31,577 nucleotides of DNA from a virus. Below are positions 1 through 8,000 of the stretch, piece after piece. The notes under the pieces were generated by a model. The model saw only the letters and a list, made by a program, of their open reading frames with translations. It made no database searches and was not told the origin of the DNA. Location: positions 1-31,577 of IMG/VR virus record IMGVR_UViG_3300021959_000223; one strand, given 5' to 3'. The translations under genes were made by a program, and so were the position numbers. The first letter of the stretch is position 1. Every line of letters begins with the position of its first letter.

Positions 1-207
1 AATATTAAAAAGTTACAAGAGCAAATAGAAGTTTTGGGTGGCGCTTTAACAAGAGCGCTAAAAGACTTGGATGCTTTAAAAACTTTATCGCAAGGAACGC
101 TCACTGCCTTTCAATTACACATTGGAGAAGATGAGTGGAGTAAATTAGTAGACGAATTAAAAAACTTAGAAAATAGAAATGTGGAACCCAAACTGGAAAA
201 AAAATGA
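1..207 (+). CDS. Partial unknown protein upstream of ribonucleotide reductase (5' end outside window)
   Basis: Frame 1 is open from the first base to a TGA at 205-207, giving 68 visible residues; the start lies off the left edge. The visible part is charged and helical, with leucines spaced as in a coiled coil (KKLQEQIEVL, later LVDELKNLENR), and has the segment GTLTAFQLHIGEDEW. I do not recognise the family. Its last 29 bases overlap the start of the ribonucleotide reductase gene in another frame, so the two are probably co-transcribed and possibly translationally coupled. The overlap and the lack of in-frame stops argue it is real. A role in nucleotide metabolism is only suggested by position. 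Confidence 0.6.
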   Translation, partial: NIKKLQEQIEVLGGALTRALKDLDALKTLSQGTLTAFQLHIGEDEWSKLVDELKNLENRNVEPKLEKK

Positions 208-1900
208 AGATTACCCCTCGTGGGGTGATACAGACGTGTATAAAAAAACAATTGGAGGTGGTTATCTTATAGGAAATGAAACCCCAAAAGATGCTTATAT
301 GCGTGTTGCTACAACTGTAGCGAAACGTTTAAATCGTCCAGAACTAGCCGAAACTTTTTTTCAATATATATGGAAGGGTTGGCTATGTTTAGCGTCTCCT
401 GTGCTGTCTAATACTGGCACAGATCGAGGTTTGCCTATATCATGCTTTGGTATTGATGTTGGAGACTCGATATATGAGATTGGAATGAAAAACTTAGAGA
501 TGATGCTACTCGCAAAACACGGCGGCGGAGTGGGTATCGGAATAAATATGATTAGACCCGCCGGAGCTAATATAACTGGAAATGGAACATCTGACGGAGT
601 TGTGCCTTTTGCTAAGATATACGATTCAACTATACTTGCCACGAATCAAGGATCTGTCCGAAGAGGAGCTGCAAGCGTTAATATTAATATTGATCACCCC
701 GACTTTGAAGAGTGGTTGGAAATACGAGAGCCTAAAGGAGACGTTAATCGTCAATCGCTCAACTTACACCAGTGCGCTGTGGTCGGCGACAAGTTTATGC
801 GAAAACTTGATGCTGGCGATAAAGATGCGAGGAGGTTATGGGGTAAGCTACTTCAAAAACGTAAAGCAACTGGAGAACCTTATATCTTATTTAAGGGGAA
901 TACAAACAAAAATAATCCAGAGCAATACAGAAAGCACGGATTAAAAGTACATATGACAAACATATGCAGTGAGATTACATTACATACTGATGAATCTCAT
1001 TCGTTTGTTTGTTGTTTATCATCGTTAAACTTAGCCAAGTACGATGAATGGAAAAACACGAATCTTATATACGATAGTATATGGTTTTTAGATGGCGTGT
1101 TAGAAGAATTTATACAAAAGTCCAAAGGTAAAGTTGGTTTTCATAATTCTGTAAGATCTGCTGAAAAAGGTAGAGCTTTAGGATTAGGGGTGCTAGGCTG
1201 GCATACTTATTTACAAGATCAAGGTTTGCCGTTTGAAGGACTATTAGCACAATATGAAACAAGAAAAATATTTTCACAAATTAAAATTGAAAGCGAAAGA
1301 GCTTCCATGGCGCTTGCAGAAGAGTTTGGTGAGCCTCTATGGTGTAGGGGTTCAGGTTTTAGGAATACTCATCTCCGCGCCATTGCTCCTACTGTTAGCA
1401 ATAGTAAACTTAGTGGCAATGTTAGCCCCGGTATCGAACCCTGGGCCGCTAATGTATTTACGGAACAAAGCGCTAAAGGTACTTTCATTCGCAAGAACCC
1501 TACATTATTAAAATTATTTAAAAAACATAAAATTAATAATGAAAAAGTTTGGAACAAAATTTTAAAAGATGGGGGTTCTGTACAAGGCATTAAAGAACTT
1601 AATGATATAACTATAGGCAAATGGGATACGCCAGCAAAAGAAGTGTTTAAAACGTTTAAAGAAATTAATCAACTAGAATTAGTTAATCAAGCAGGTATAC
1701 GTCAACAATATATTGACCAATCTGTTTCTTTAAATTTAGCTTTTCCTTCTGTGGCTACGCCGAAGTGGATTAATAAGGTACATTATGAAGCATGGAAAAA
1801 AGGTATTAAAACCTTATATTATGTGCGAACGGAATCTGTTCTGAGAGGTGATATTGCTGATCAGGCAATGGATGAAAATTGTTTAGCGTGTGATGGTTAA
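179..1900 (+). CDS. nrdA: Class I ribonucleoside-diphosphate reductase large (alpha) subunit
   Basis: Reduces ribonucleotides to deoxyribonucleotides for phage DNA synthesis in the host cytoplasm, working with a radical-generating beta subunit not in this window. Key residues of the family are visible: active-site pair C89 (PISCFGIDVGDS) and C278 (SFVCCLSSLNL); the N-x-C-x-E catalytic triad N261, C263, E265 (TNICSE); the radical-transfer tyrosine pair in TLYYVRT near residue 545; and a C-terminal CLAC pair (C568, C571) that would be re-reduced by thioredoxin or glutaredoxin. At 573 residues it is much shorter than cellular NrdA (about 760) and has no N-terminal ATP cone, so dATP feedback through that domain should be absent. 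The ATG at 179 lies inside the upstream gene and leads directly into conserved sequence. It is followed by a hairpin terminator. Confidence 0.95.
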   Translation: MWNPNWKKNEDYPSWGDTDVYKKTIGGGYLIGNETPKDAYMRVATTVAKRLNRPELAETFFQYIWKGWLCLASPVLSNTGTDRGLPISCFGIDVGDSIYEIGMKNLEMMLLAKHGGGVGIGINMIRPAGANITGNGTSDGVVPFAKIYDSTILATNQGSVRRGAASVNINIDHPDFEEWLEIREPKGDVNRQSLNLHQCAVVGDKFMRKLDAGDKDARRLWGKLLQKRKATGEPYILFKGNTNKNNPEQYRKHGLKVHMTNICSEITLHTDESHSFVCCLSSLNLAKYDEWKNTNLIYDSIWFLDGVLEEFIQKSKGKVGFHNSVRSAEKGRALGLGVLGWHTYLQDQGLPFEGLLAQYETRKIFSQIKIESERASMALAEEFGEPLWCRGSGFRNTHLRAIAPTVSNSKLSGNVSPGIEPWAANVFTEQSAKGTFIRKNPTLLKLFKKHKINNEKVWNKILKDGGSVQGIKELNDITIGKWDTPAKEVFKTFKEINQLELVNQAGIRQQYIDQSVSLNLAFPSVATPKWINKVHYEAWKKGIKTLYYVRTESVLRGDIADQAMDENCLACDG

Positions 1901-1914
1901 AGGCTAAAAGTTAT

Positions 1915-1937
1915 AATTATTAGTTATTATAATAATT
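1915..1937. repeat. AT-rich inverted repeat just after the nrdA stop
   Basis: AATTATTA at 1915-1922 pairs with TAATAATT at 1930-1937 around a 7-base loop. The stem is all A-T, so its RNA would be weak. It sits 14 bases after the reductase stop and immediately before the stronger GC-containing terminator hairpin. It may simply be AT-rich spacer or may help terminator function. Confidence 0.4.
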
Positions 1938-1938
1938 A

Positions 1939-1968
1939 AAGGGAAGTCGTAAGACCTCCCTTTTTTTT
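1939..1968 (+). terminator. Intrinsic terminator after nrdA, between convergent transcription units
   Basis: The arms AAGGGAAGTC (1939-1948) and GACCTCCCTT (1953-1962) pair with a single mismatch around a GTAA loop, followed by an eight-T run (1961-1968). This is a standard rho-independent terminator for the rightward nrdA transcript. Read leftward, the same hairpin is followed by TTTAATT, a poor U tract, so it would stop the late leftward transcript less well. It marks the border between the metabolic and structural modules. Confidence 0.85.
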
Positions 1969-1979
1969 ATTTCTATTTG

Positions 1980-2018
1980 TTATTCACAAATGCAGTAAGG
2001 GCAATTACAATTTTCCAT
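1980..2018 (-). CDS. Possible 12-residue cysteine-rich peptide
   Basis: A tiny ORF with ATG at 2018 and TAA at 1980-1982 encodes MENCNCPYCICE. Four of its twelve residues are cysteine, arranged C-x-C-x2-C-x-C (positions 4, 6, 9, 11), a symmetric layout that could hold a metal ion. It begins 9 bases after the stop of the tail fibre gene and is the last possible gene of the leftward late unit, ahead of the terminator. No Shine-Dalgarno is visible, but neither do the neighbouring genes have one. An ORF this short can arise by chance; the cysteine pattern and position are the only support. Function unknown. Confidence 0.35.
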   Translation of the reverse strand: MENCNCPYCICE

Positions 2019-2027
2019 AGTTTTATA

Positions 2028-3524
2028 TTATATTTTTACTCTAATTTCTCCGGTTGCTGTTTTGTATAAATAACCAGTTGTTAATCCGCCAGCACCAGCA
2101 GCAGTATCATCAGCATACGTGGGCAATGATAGTTTAGTACCTATAGCATCAAATGTTACAACAACAACTCCGTGTCTTTGTATTCTTACAGCTGAATTTG
2201 CTTTTTGATACTCAAATATACCTGCATTAATTTGTCCGTCTTTTCCAACAACCACATATGAACTTCCAGATGTTCCGCTATTTGATAATACAGATATACC
2301 TGCAGAATTTCCATCAATTAGTACTTTAAAATCATCTGCACCACTAATAGGTGTTACGGCTAACGTGCCAATAGTATCAGAAGCGGTCAAAGTAACCCAT
2401 TCTAATTCTGTGCCCGATGAAGGTACTCTTAAAACTTGCTGAGCTGAACCAATTGTGTTTGGTATTGTGAATGCGCCAATAGTTGCTTTACCAGGTATAC
2501 TAAATGAGCTTTCATTTAATGTTCCAATAGTAGTTGTATCAGCATAAAATTTTATTGATGATCCACCACCTCCTGAAACGAATGTTTCGCCAGCAGGTAA
2601 AACAGTTAAATGTGCACTTGATTCGTAAGATACGGGAGCAGACATTGTTACTTGAAAATATGCAGCGCCTGTTGGATCAGTAGCAGAAAGAAATTGACTA
2701 CTTGCATTATAAAAACCATTAACAGAAGCTACAGTTTCGTCTGTATTACTTTGATAATTAGATCCTCCACCTAAACCATAAATAACATCACCAACTTCTA
2801 TAGTGTCAAATATGGTATTTGAATCTAATAAATCTCCAGATGTTCCATTACTATATTGATTTACATTAAACTGAATAGCTGTTCCTCCAGCATTGCCAAA
2901 TCTAGTCCTAAATAATTCAACACCCCAAGTATATCCTGTGTCATTATCACTATCCGCCCTCAATCCTAATTCCCCGTAGGCTTTTATTTCTGAAGCGGCA
3001 TCAGTTGTTTCGTTACCTAATTGTATATCCCCAGTAAATGTAGCTGTTGTACCTATTAAACCTCCAGTTAAAGTTCCCCCGGCTAAAGCTAAATAAGTCG
3101 TTGCTGCATCTGCAGTTTTTAAATATCCTTCAACATTATCCGCGTATATGTTTCTCCATATTTTATCTGAAGCACCTAAGTCGTATGTGTTTGTTATGTC
3201 AGGTATAACGTGTGAATTCACATCGGCACTAAAAGATACTGTGTCTGTATCAGCATCACCAAATGTTAAATTACCTGATATTGTTGCATTACCTGTTACT
3301 GATATATTGCCTGTTACTGACAAGTTACCCCCTATAGTTCCGTTACCCGTTGTAGTAACTGTAGTAAATGATCCCGCATTAGTACCACCTAATACATAAT
3401 TACTTATACCTCCTACAGTATAATTTCTAGTTACGTAACCGTTATTAGGATCTCCATCAGACCCTATTAGTTTATCTCCGGCGGTTATTGTACCGTCTTG
3501 GGCTACTGTGTGTATTCTTGGCAT
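2028..3524 (-). CDS. Tail fibre / receptor-binding structural protein
   Basis: A 498-residue protein rich in Gly, Thr, Ser and Asn with few charged residues, typical of phage fibres. An N-terminal region (1-50) is followed by short repeats at about 60-89 (GNLSVTGNISVTGNATISGN), which suggest a beta-helical shaft. Next comes the segment SHVIPDITNTYDLGASDKIW, which I recognise from marine phage fibre and structural proteins. The extreme C-terminus, with LPTYADDTAAGAGGL and GYLYKTATGEIRVKI, matches a widespread fibre-end motif. It lies downstream of the lysis genes as the last large gene of the late module, and probably binds the host surface. The ATG at 3524 is preceded by an AT leader without Shine-Dalgarno. 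The receptor cannot be deduced. Confidence 0.75.
   Translation of the reverse strand: MPRIHTVAQDGTITAGDKLIGSDGDPNNGYVTRNYTVGGISNYVLGGTNAGSFTTVTTTGNGTIGGNLSVTGNISVTGNATISGNLTFGDADTDTVSFSADVNSHVIPDITNTYDLGASDKIWRNIYADNVEGYLKTADAATTYLALAGGTLTGGLIGTTATFTGDIQLGNETTDAASEIKAYGELGLRADSDNDTGYTWGVELFRTRFGNAGGTAIQFNVNQYSNGTSGDLLDSNTIFDTIEVGDVIYGLGGGSNYQSNTDETVASVNGFYNASSQFLSATDPTGAAYFQVTMSAPVSYESSAHLTVLPAGETFVSGGGGSSIKFYADTTTIGTLNESSFSIPGKATIGAFTIPNTIGSAQQVLRVPSSGTELEWVTLTASDTIGTLAVTPISGADDFKVLIDGNSAGISVLSNSGTSGSSYVVVGKDGQINAGIFEYQKANSAVRIQRHGVVVVTFDAIGTKLSLPTYADDTAAGAGGLTTGYLYKTATGEIRVKI
3258..3347 (-). repeat. Degenerate short repeats in the tail fibre shaft
   Basis: Residues 60-89 of the fibre consist of imperfect units of about six residues built on G-N-[LIA]-[ST]-[VI]-[TS], visible in the DNA as recurring 'attacctgttact'-like words. 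Such arrays form beta-helical or beta-prism shafts, and their number can vary between related phages. This is seen directly; the structural meaning is inferred from fibre families. Confidence 0.55.
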
Positions 3525-3526
3525 AG

Positions 3527-3988
3527 TTAAATTATTTTATATTTAGTTTTTCCGTTTTCTTTATATGCTTTCAGACATCTTTGTCTGTTGGAATCATGGT
3601 CAACATAGCTAACATGAACCCAATTAGGGCTATTATCATCCCCAAATTCCCATATGAGCTGATCAAAATCAAGATTATTTTTAATGTATTCGTACATGTC
3701 TTTATTTGACATGTAACCGCACGTGTCATCTATATCAATTGCGCGGCCTTCACAATGTTGTGATTTACTTGACCCGCCAATTGCAGTATTTAATTTATCG
3801 CAGCGATAGAATGAGTTTATAGCTATAGGTCCATTAACTGCTTTTCTTAATGGCTCAAATATTTTTTCAGCAATCAATTCCATATTTTGCAAATGATACG
3901 CGGTAGGTGTGTTTTCAATACCTAATCTTTCCGCTGTTTTGCTATACACACCTTCCTTGTAGCTAATGTGTTCACTTATTTTATTCAT
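3527..3988 (-). CDS. Endolysin, peptidase M15 family (peptidoglycan endopeptidase / D-Ala-D-Ala carboxypeptidase type)
   Basis: A 153-residue enzyme that probably cuts peptide cross-links or stems in the host cell wall at lysis. The M15 zinc-site pattern is clear: FYRCDKLNTAIGGSSKSQHC followed by EGRAIDID supplies H78 and D85, and NWVHVSY supplies H125 as the third ligand; E114 in LIWEFGD is a candidate catalytic acid. The length fits a single-domain phage M15 enzyme with no separate wall-binding domain. No signal peptide is seen, so it should need a membrane hole to reach the wall, consistent with the holin-like gene two genes upstream. Two bases separate its stop from the tail fibre start. 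Confidence 0.88.
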   Translation of the reverse strand: MNKISEHISYKEGVYSKTAERLGIENTPTAYHLQNMELIAEKIFEPLRKAVNGPIAINSFYRCDKLNTAIGGSSKSQHCEGRAIDIDDTCGYMSNKDMYEYIKNNLDFDQLIWEFGDDNSPNWVHVSYVDHDSNRQRCLKAYKENGKTKYKII

Positions 3989-3995
3989 ATATTAT

Positions 3996-4337
3996 TTAAT
4001 TTGTTGATGCTCTTCTTGCTGGAACTTTAGCACTATCAATTATTTCTTGTACAGCTTCATAACGTACTTTTAATTTCATTGAAATATCCGCTTGCCATGT
4101 AGCTATAGGCCTACCGTCTTTTAATATAATAATAGCAGGCACAGATCGTATTGCTTGTTTTACATTTGGAGACTGGTCTTCGTAATCAACTTTAATGATT
4201 TTAGCTCCTTGTAATTTGTTTAAATGTTCGTAATCGTTTCTTGTATTCCAATGAGAATTCATATACAATACTTCAATTTTTTGTGAAAATGCGTGAGTAG
4301 ATAGGAAAAGTAATATTAAAATTAAAATATTTTTCAT
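3996..4337 (-). CDS. Secreted thioredoxin-fold-like protein lacking the active-site cysteines
   Basis: 113 residues. Residues 1-19 form a signal peptide: lysine after Met, a long run of Ile and Leu, then THAFS before Gln, a plausible signal peptidase I site. There is no lipobox cysteine. The remainder reads like thioredoxin: a beta strand (KIEVLYM), the W-x-x-x-x stretch WNTRN (residues 30-34) at the place of WCGPC, and SVPAIIILKDG with the cis-proline equivalent P67. Both cysteines of the redox pair are Asn, and the mature protein has no cysteine, so disulfide chemistry is not possible. Its place between the holin-like gene and the endolysin suggests an envelope role in lysis or virion entry, but that is inference. 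It ends 7 bases before the endolysin start. Confidence 0.6.
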   Translation of the reverse strand: MKNILILILLFLSTHAFSQKIEVLYMNSHWNTRNDYEHLNKLQGAKIIKVDYEDQSPNVKQAIRSVPAIIILKDGRPIATWQADISMKLKVRYEAVQEIIDSAKVPARRASTN

Positions 4338-4339
4338 GA

Positions 4340-4621
4340 TTATTTATTTATTATCTCAAATAGTTTTTCGTCTATTCGGTCAAGTTTCTTCGAATTTTTA
4401 TCTACCTTTTCATCTATATCTAATATAGTTGAACGAATTAATTCATCTTTTAAATCAAATTCAGTTCTTGATACAGGTGGTTCCGGTAATTGCTTAGCAA
4501 GCTCTATATCAGCTTGTAATGCAAAGTACATTGCTGCAAGTGATATTGCTCCACCAACAATTATTCCAATCGTTTTCAAATCAAGTTGTACTTGTGTATT
4601 TTCTGATATTTGTTGAGCCAT
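4340..4621 (-). CDS. Holin-like single-span membrane protein
   Basis: 93 residues. One hydrophobic segment at about 17-35 (TIGIIVGGAISLAAMYFAL) is preceded by a short polar N-terminus and followed by a charged helical tail rich in Lys, Asp and Glu (about 56-93), probably a coiled coil (KVDKNSKKLDRIDEKLFEI). This layout, together with its position two genes upstream of the endolysin, fits a class III-like holin or another lysis membrane protein such as a spanin component. It has no recognisable family signature, so the holin call rests mainly on topology and context. Two bases separate it from the thioredoxin-like gene. Confidence 0.55.
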   Translation of the reverse strand: MAQQISENTQVQLDLKTIGIIVGGAISLAAMYFALQADIELAKQLPEPPVSRTEFDLKDELIRSTILDIDEKVDKNSKKLDRIDEKLFEIINK

Positions 4622-4652
4622 GATGTTAAGTTTGTATAATATATGTAATTAC

Positions 4653-4931
4653 CTATTTTTTACGTCTTTTAAGATTTTTTACTCTTCTTGGTTTGCCAGC
4701 TGGTTGTCCTAATGATTTCTTCTCTCTAATCTTTTTTGCTTTTTCAGATGAGGACATTTCGCCAGATGTTTTTGGGGTTTTACTAGATACTCTTTTACTT
4801 GGTCTACAATATGGTACGCCTCTACCATCACCTTTGCGTCTTCCGCAAGGTTTACCAGTTCTAACGTCTATCCATTTTTCTTTGAACCAACGTTTTAATG
4901 CTGCACCTTTTTTAGTTTTTCTTACAGCCAT
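4653..4931 (-). CDS. Small basic protein, DUF5872-like
   Basis: 92 residues, very rich in Lys and Arg. The N-terminal half has the pattern LKRWFKEKWIDVRTGKPCGR, then GVPYCRP, then KTPKTSGEMSSSEKAK, which I recognise as the DUF5872-type family found in many phages. Two cysteines (in GKPCGR and PYCRP) could hold a metal or simply be conserved. The C-terminal tail is basic and probably disordered. The function is unknown; nucleic-acid binding is a guess from charge. Its ATG overlaps the stop of the 39-residue gene upstream as TAATG, indicating coupled translation and probably a shared role. Confidence 0.75.
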   Translation of the reverse strand: MAVRKTKKGAALKRWFKEKWIDVRTGKPCGRRKGDGRGVPYCRPSKRVSSKTPKTSGEMSSSEKAKKIREKKSLGQPAGKPRRVKNLKRRKK

Positions 4932-5050
4932 TATTTCTTTTTCTTTTTGCCTTTGTTTTTTCTACACTTAGCTATTGCTCCACTAGCATATGCTGATGGG
5001 AATACTTTGTATTGTTTTTTTACTTTATAGTAACACGCATCTTTAGCCAT
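4931..5050 (-). CDS. 39-residue basic protein with a YASGA-x3-CR motif
   Basis: ATG at 5050 and TAA at 4931-4933 bound a 39-codon gene. It starts MAKDACYYKVKKQYKVF, continues PSAYASGAIAKCRK, and ends in a run of lysines. The segment FPSAYASGAIAKCRK resembles a short conserved element I recall from marine phage proteins, including ones related to its downstream DUF5872-like partner. It fills the gap between the giant ejection protein and that partner. Its stop overlaps the partner's start by one base (TAATG), and it begins 2 bases after the upstream stop. Two cysteines and strong positive charge mirror the partner. Function unknown; the packing and motif make it very likely a real gene. Confidence 0.7.
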   Translation of the reverse strand: MAKDACYYKVKKQYKVFPSAYASGAIAKCRKNKGKKKKK

Positions 5051-5052
5051 AA

Positions 5053-8000
5053 TTATTTTCTTAGTTTTGGTGATCTTAAATTTCCACCGCTTAATTTTGG
5101 TGTTCTTAAATTTTTGTATTTTTTTCCATGATTAGCAGGTTTAACTCTTGGCTTTGAATCTTCATCAACACCTAATTGATATTTTGTCCAACCGCCAAGC
5201 AACGCTATTCTTTGCCAAGCATCTAAATCTTGAGTCACTGCGGTGCTAACATGATCATATTTTCTTAAAACTCTATCTACAGGTACATTTGTAAGTGCAG
5301 CTGTAACATTTGCCCCCGCCATCCAAGCTGGGTTTTTTAAGCCTATACCTTCAGATTTCATTTCGTCCATATCCCATTTTAAACTTCTAGCTGCCATTTT
5401 TAATCTTGTAAATTTAGCATCAATAGGCGGGGATAAAGCAACAAATTCATCTGCAACTTTTTCATAATCAGGATTCTTTTTATTTGACTCTTGCATTAAT
5501 TTTATAATTGCATTTTTTGCTACTGAAAAAAAAGCCGCTTTAGTCCCCATACCTCTTAATATAGAGTCGGCCATGCTATTGCCTACATCAAAATATTTTC
5601 TTTTATATTCTTCTTCTTCTTCATCTGTAAATGCTAATGCAAATAAACCTTTTTGTAATGCATTAAATATAATATTTTGTATAACTGCATAATAAGCAAT
5701 TCTTTGCATTCTTATTAAATCACTTTGTAATAAAGTTTTACCAGGTATTTTTCTTCTATTTATCATATCAAGAATATCTTTCTTTTTAATTCTTGCATAC
5801 TGAGCAGGTGTATTTGCCCAAGCTAAAACAAGCCTACCTAATTCGCTTGCTTGTTCTTTACTAATTTTATCCGGTCTACTTGATTGCTGAGATTCTTCAG
5901 CTGTTTCTTTAAAATCTAAAAATGCCTGAGCTTCAGCTTGATCTGTGGTCATTCCTTGCTTTTCATATGTTTTTACTCTGTTTCTGTAAAATGATGCACC
6001 ACCTAACGAAATTGCAAAACTATCTGCCATTTGTGTAGGTAAAAATCCTACTTGTAATATTTTAGCAATAACTCCTTTTGCACCTCTTTTCTTTGCAATA
6101 CTAGCAATATCAGATTCGCTTACATTTAATTTTAATCCACCTCTTCTGTCTCTTAAATATTTAGAATTAAATAAATTTATAAAATCTTTCCAAAATTGTT
6201 TTTGATTTGCAAAAGCTAAACCAGCTTTAAACATGTTGTTATCACTATAATTTATAAAATTAGCGGTAGATATTGTTTGTAGTAATGCCGATCTGGTGTT
6301 AAAGAACATTGTAACACCAATTGAGCCAGTCATCCAATCAATAAACCCTTGAACCATACTGTCTTTAGCGGGTTTTCTGTTAATACCGCTTTTCATTCTA
6401 CGGATTATATCCTCTACAGCTGCTCTATATTTTTTACCGTATAAAGCTTCTAGCTTATTTAAATTTTGTTTAGTAAATATTTTATCAATATTTTCATTAA
6501 ATTGTGTTAAATAATTACTTCTTTTAAAGCTATTAATATGTTCTGCCATATCTAAACCAATAGTACCAGCTACCCAGCTTTCATCTGGTTTTGGATAACT
6601 ATCATTTTTATATGTGGCTATTAAACCATCTGCAAATTCTTTTAGCTTAGGATCTTTTCTTACGTAATTAACTAATTTTTTTTCATCTGTTTTTGATAAC
6701 CCTGGAATAGTATGACCAGCTTTATTAAAAGCATATACTCTTACAGCATCTTCTTTAGTATATGGCTCTCCAGGTATTTCAGTAGTTAAATCTCTATTCT
6801 TTATACCAACTTGTTTTTTCATAGCATTAAAATCATCTAACATAGCCATTCTAGCGTTAGATAAATTATTTATACCTCTTGCAAATGGATCTAAAATATT
6901 TTCTTTTACCCAAGCAATTTGTCCTTCTCCTAGTTTTCCTTTACCCATAAATTTATACATAAGACCCATAAAGTCCTCTGCTTGCGGCGGAATAAATATA
7001 TCAAATCTTCCTTTCTTCCTTCCTGCTACTTTTGCTTTAGCATCACTATATCTTTTTTCTTTAGCAACACCAGTTGTTTCTTCAATAATTTTATTAAAGT
7101 CAGCATCTAAATCAACTTCATTAAAATATGATTGCTGCATTTTAGCATTCATATCATCAATTTTTTGAGCCTTATCTAATACAGAATTATTATTATCTGT
7201 GTTTACATCTGAACCTCTTAACAATGGTGCTTTCTTAAGATTATTTTTTGCTGTTTGTTTTGTTGCAAACTCACCTTGATTATTAATACCAAACGTTTGT
7301 CCAATTGATTTGCCGTCTGTAAATATAATATTATTTACATCAATACCGCCATCAATATTTCCAACAGATGTATTAAAATATCTTTGCCACCAGAAGTTTG
7401 ACATTACTTTCCAGCCAGGTAACATGCTTGTTCCAACGCCGCCTTTAGCTAATTTTTTGTTTTCTTTAGCATCTAAAGCAATTAATTTATAATTATCAAC
7501 AATAGCATTGTAATCTGCTTTGAAGTTTCTATTCGTTAATATACTATCAAATAAATAAGCATATGCACCGGTAGCGGGCATTGCGTGTTCCATTTCGTAT
7601 AATTTTAAAATACCATTTTTATTTACGGCTCCTTCAGGATTTAATGAATATCCAACAAATTCAGCACCTAATCTATGCGGATGATTTTTATTATTACTAA
7701 CAAAAGAATAATACACAGCTAATGCCCTAGCTGCTTCTTTGCTTTCTGTAGGATCATTTTTTATAGCTTCATTTGTTCTTTCCCACATAGCGCGATGTAT
7801 ACGCATATTTTTCTCATTCCATTTTTTTATTGGTGATTTACCATCTTTACCAGGAATTAAATTTCTAGCAATTTTTTCAGGAGTTTTTATCATTGTATCA
7901 TATGAAGATTGAGATAAATTATCTATATCAACTTTTTTGCCTTCTTCATTTGTATACGTATAATTTTCACCATAAACTATACTATCATCATTTTTTAACT

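Noticed and set aside
582-944. 120-codon ORF on the plus strand inside nrdA
   Set aside because: It is an out-of-frame shadow; the nrdA frame carries the conserved active-site residues through the same bases.
4693-4971. 92-codon plus-strand ORF opposite the DUF5872-like gene
   Set aside because: Its sequence is the antisense of Lys/Arg-rich codons, giving a hydrophobic, Phe/Leu-rich translation. The minus-strand genes here are packed and coupled.
7090-7125. DLDAD in the giant ejection protein as the catalytic motif of a virion RNA polymerase
   Set aside because: crAss-like phages carry such polymerases, but here the motif lacks the expected Gly and neighbouring polymerase sequence, and its context resembles the conserved linker of LPD38-type proteins.
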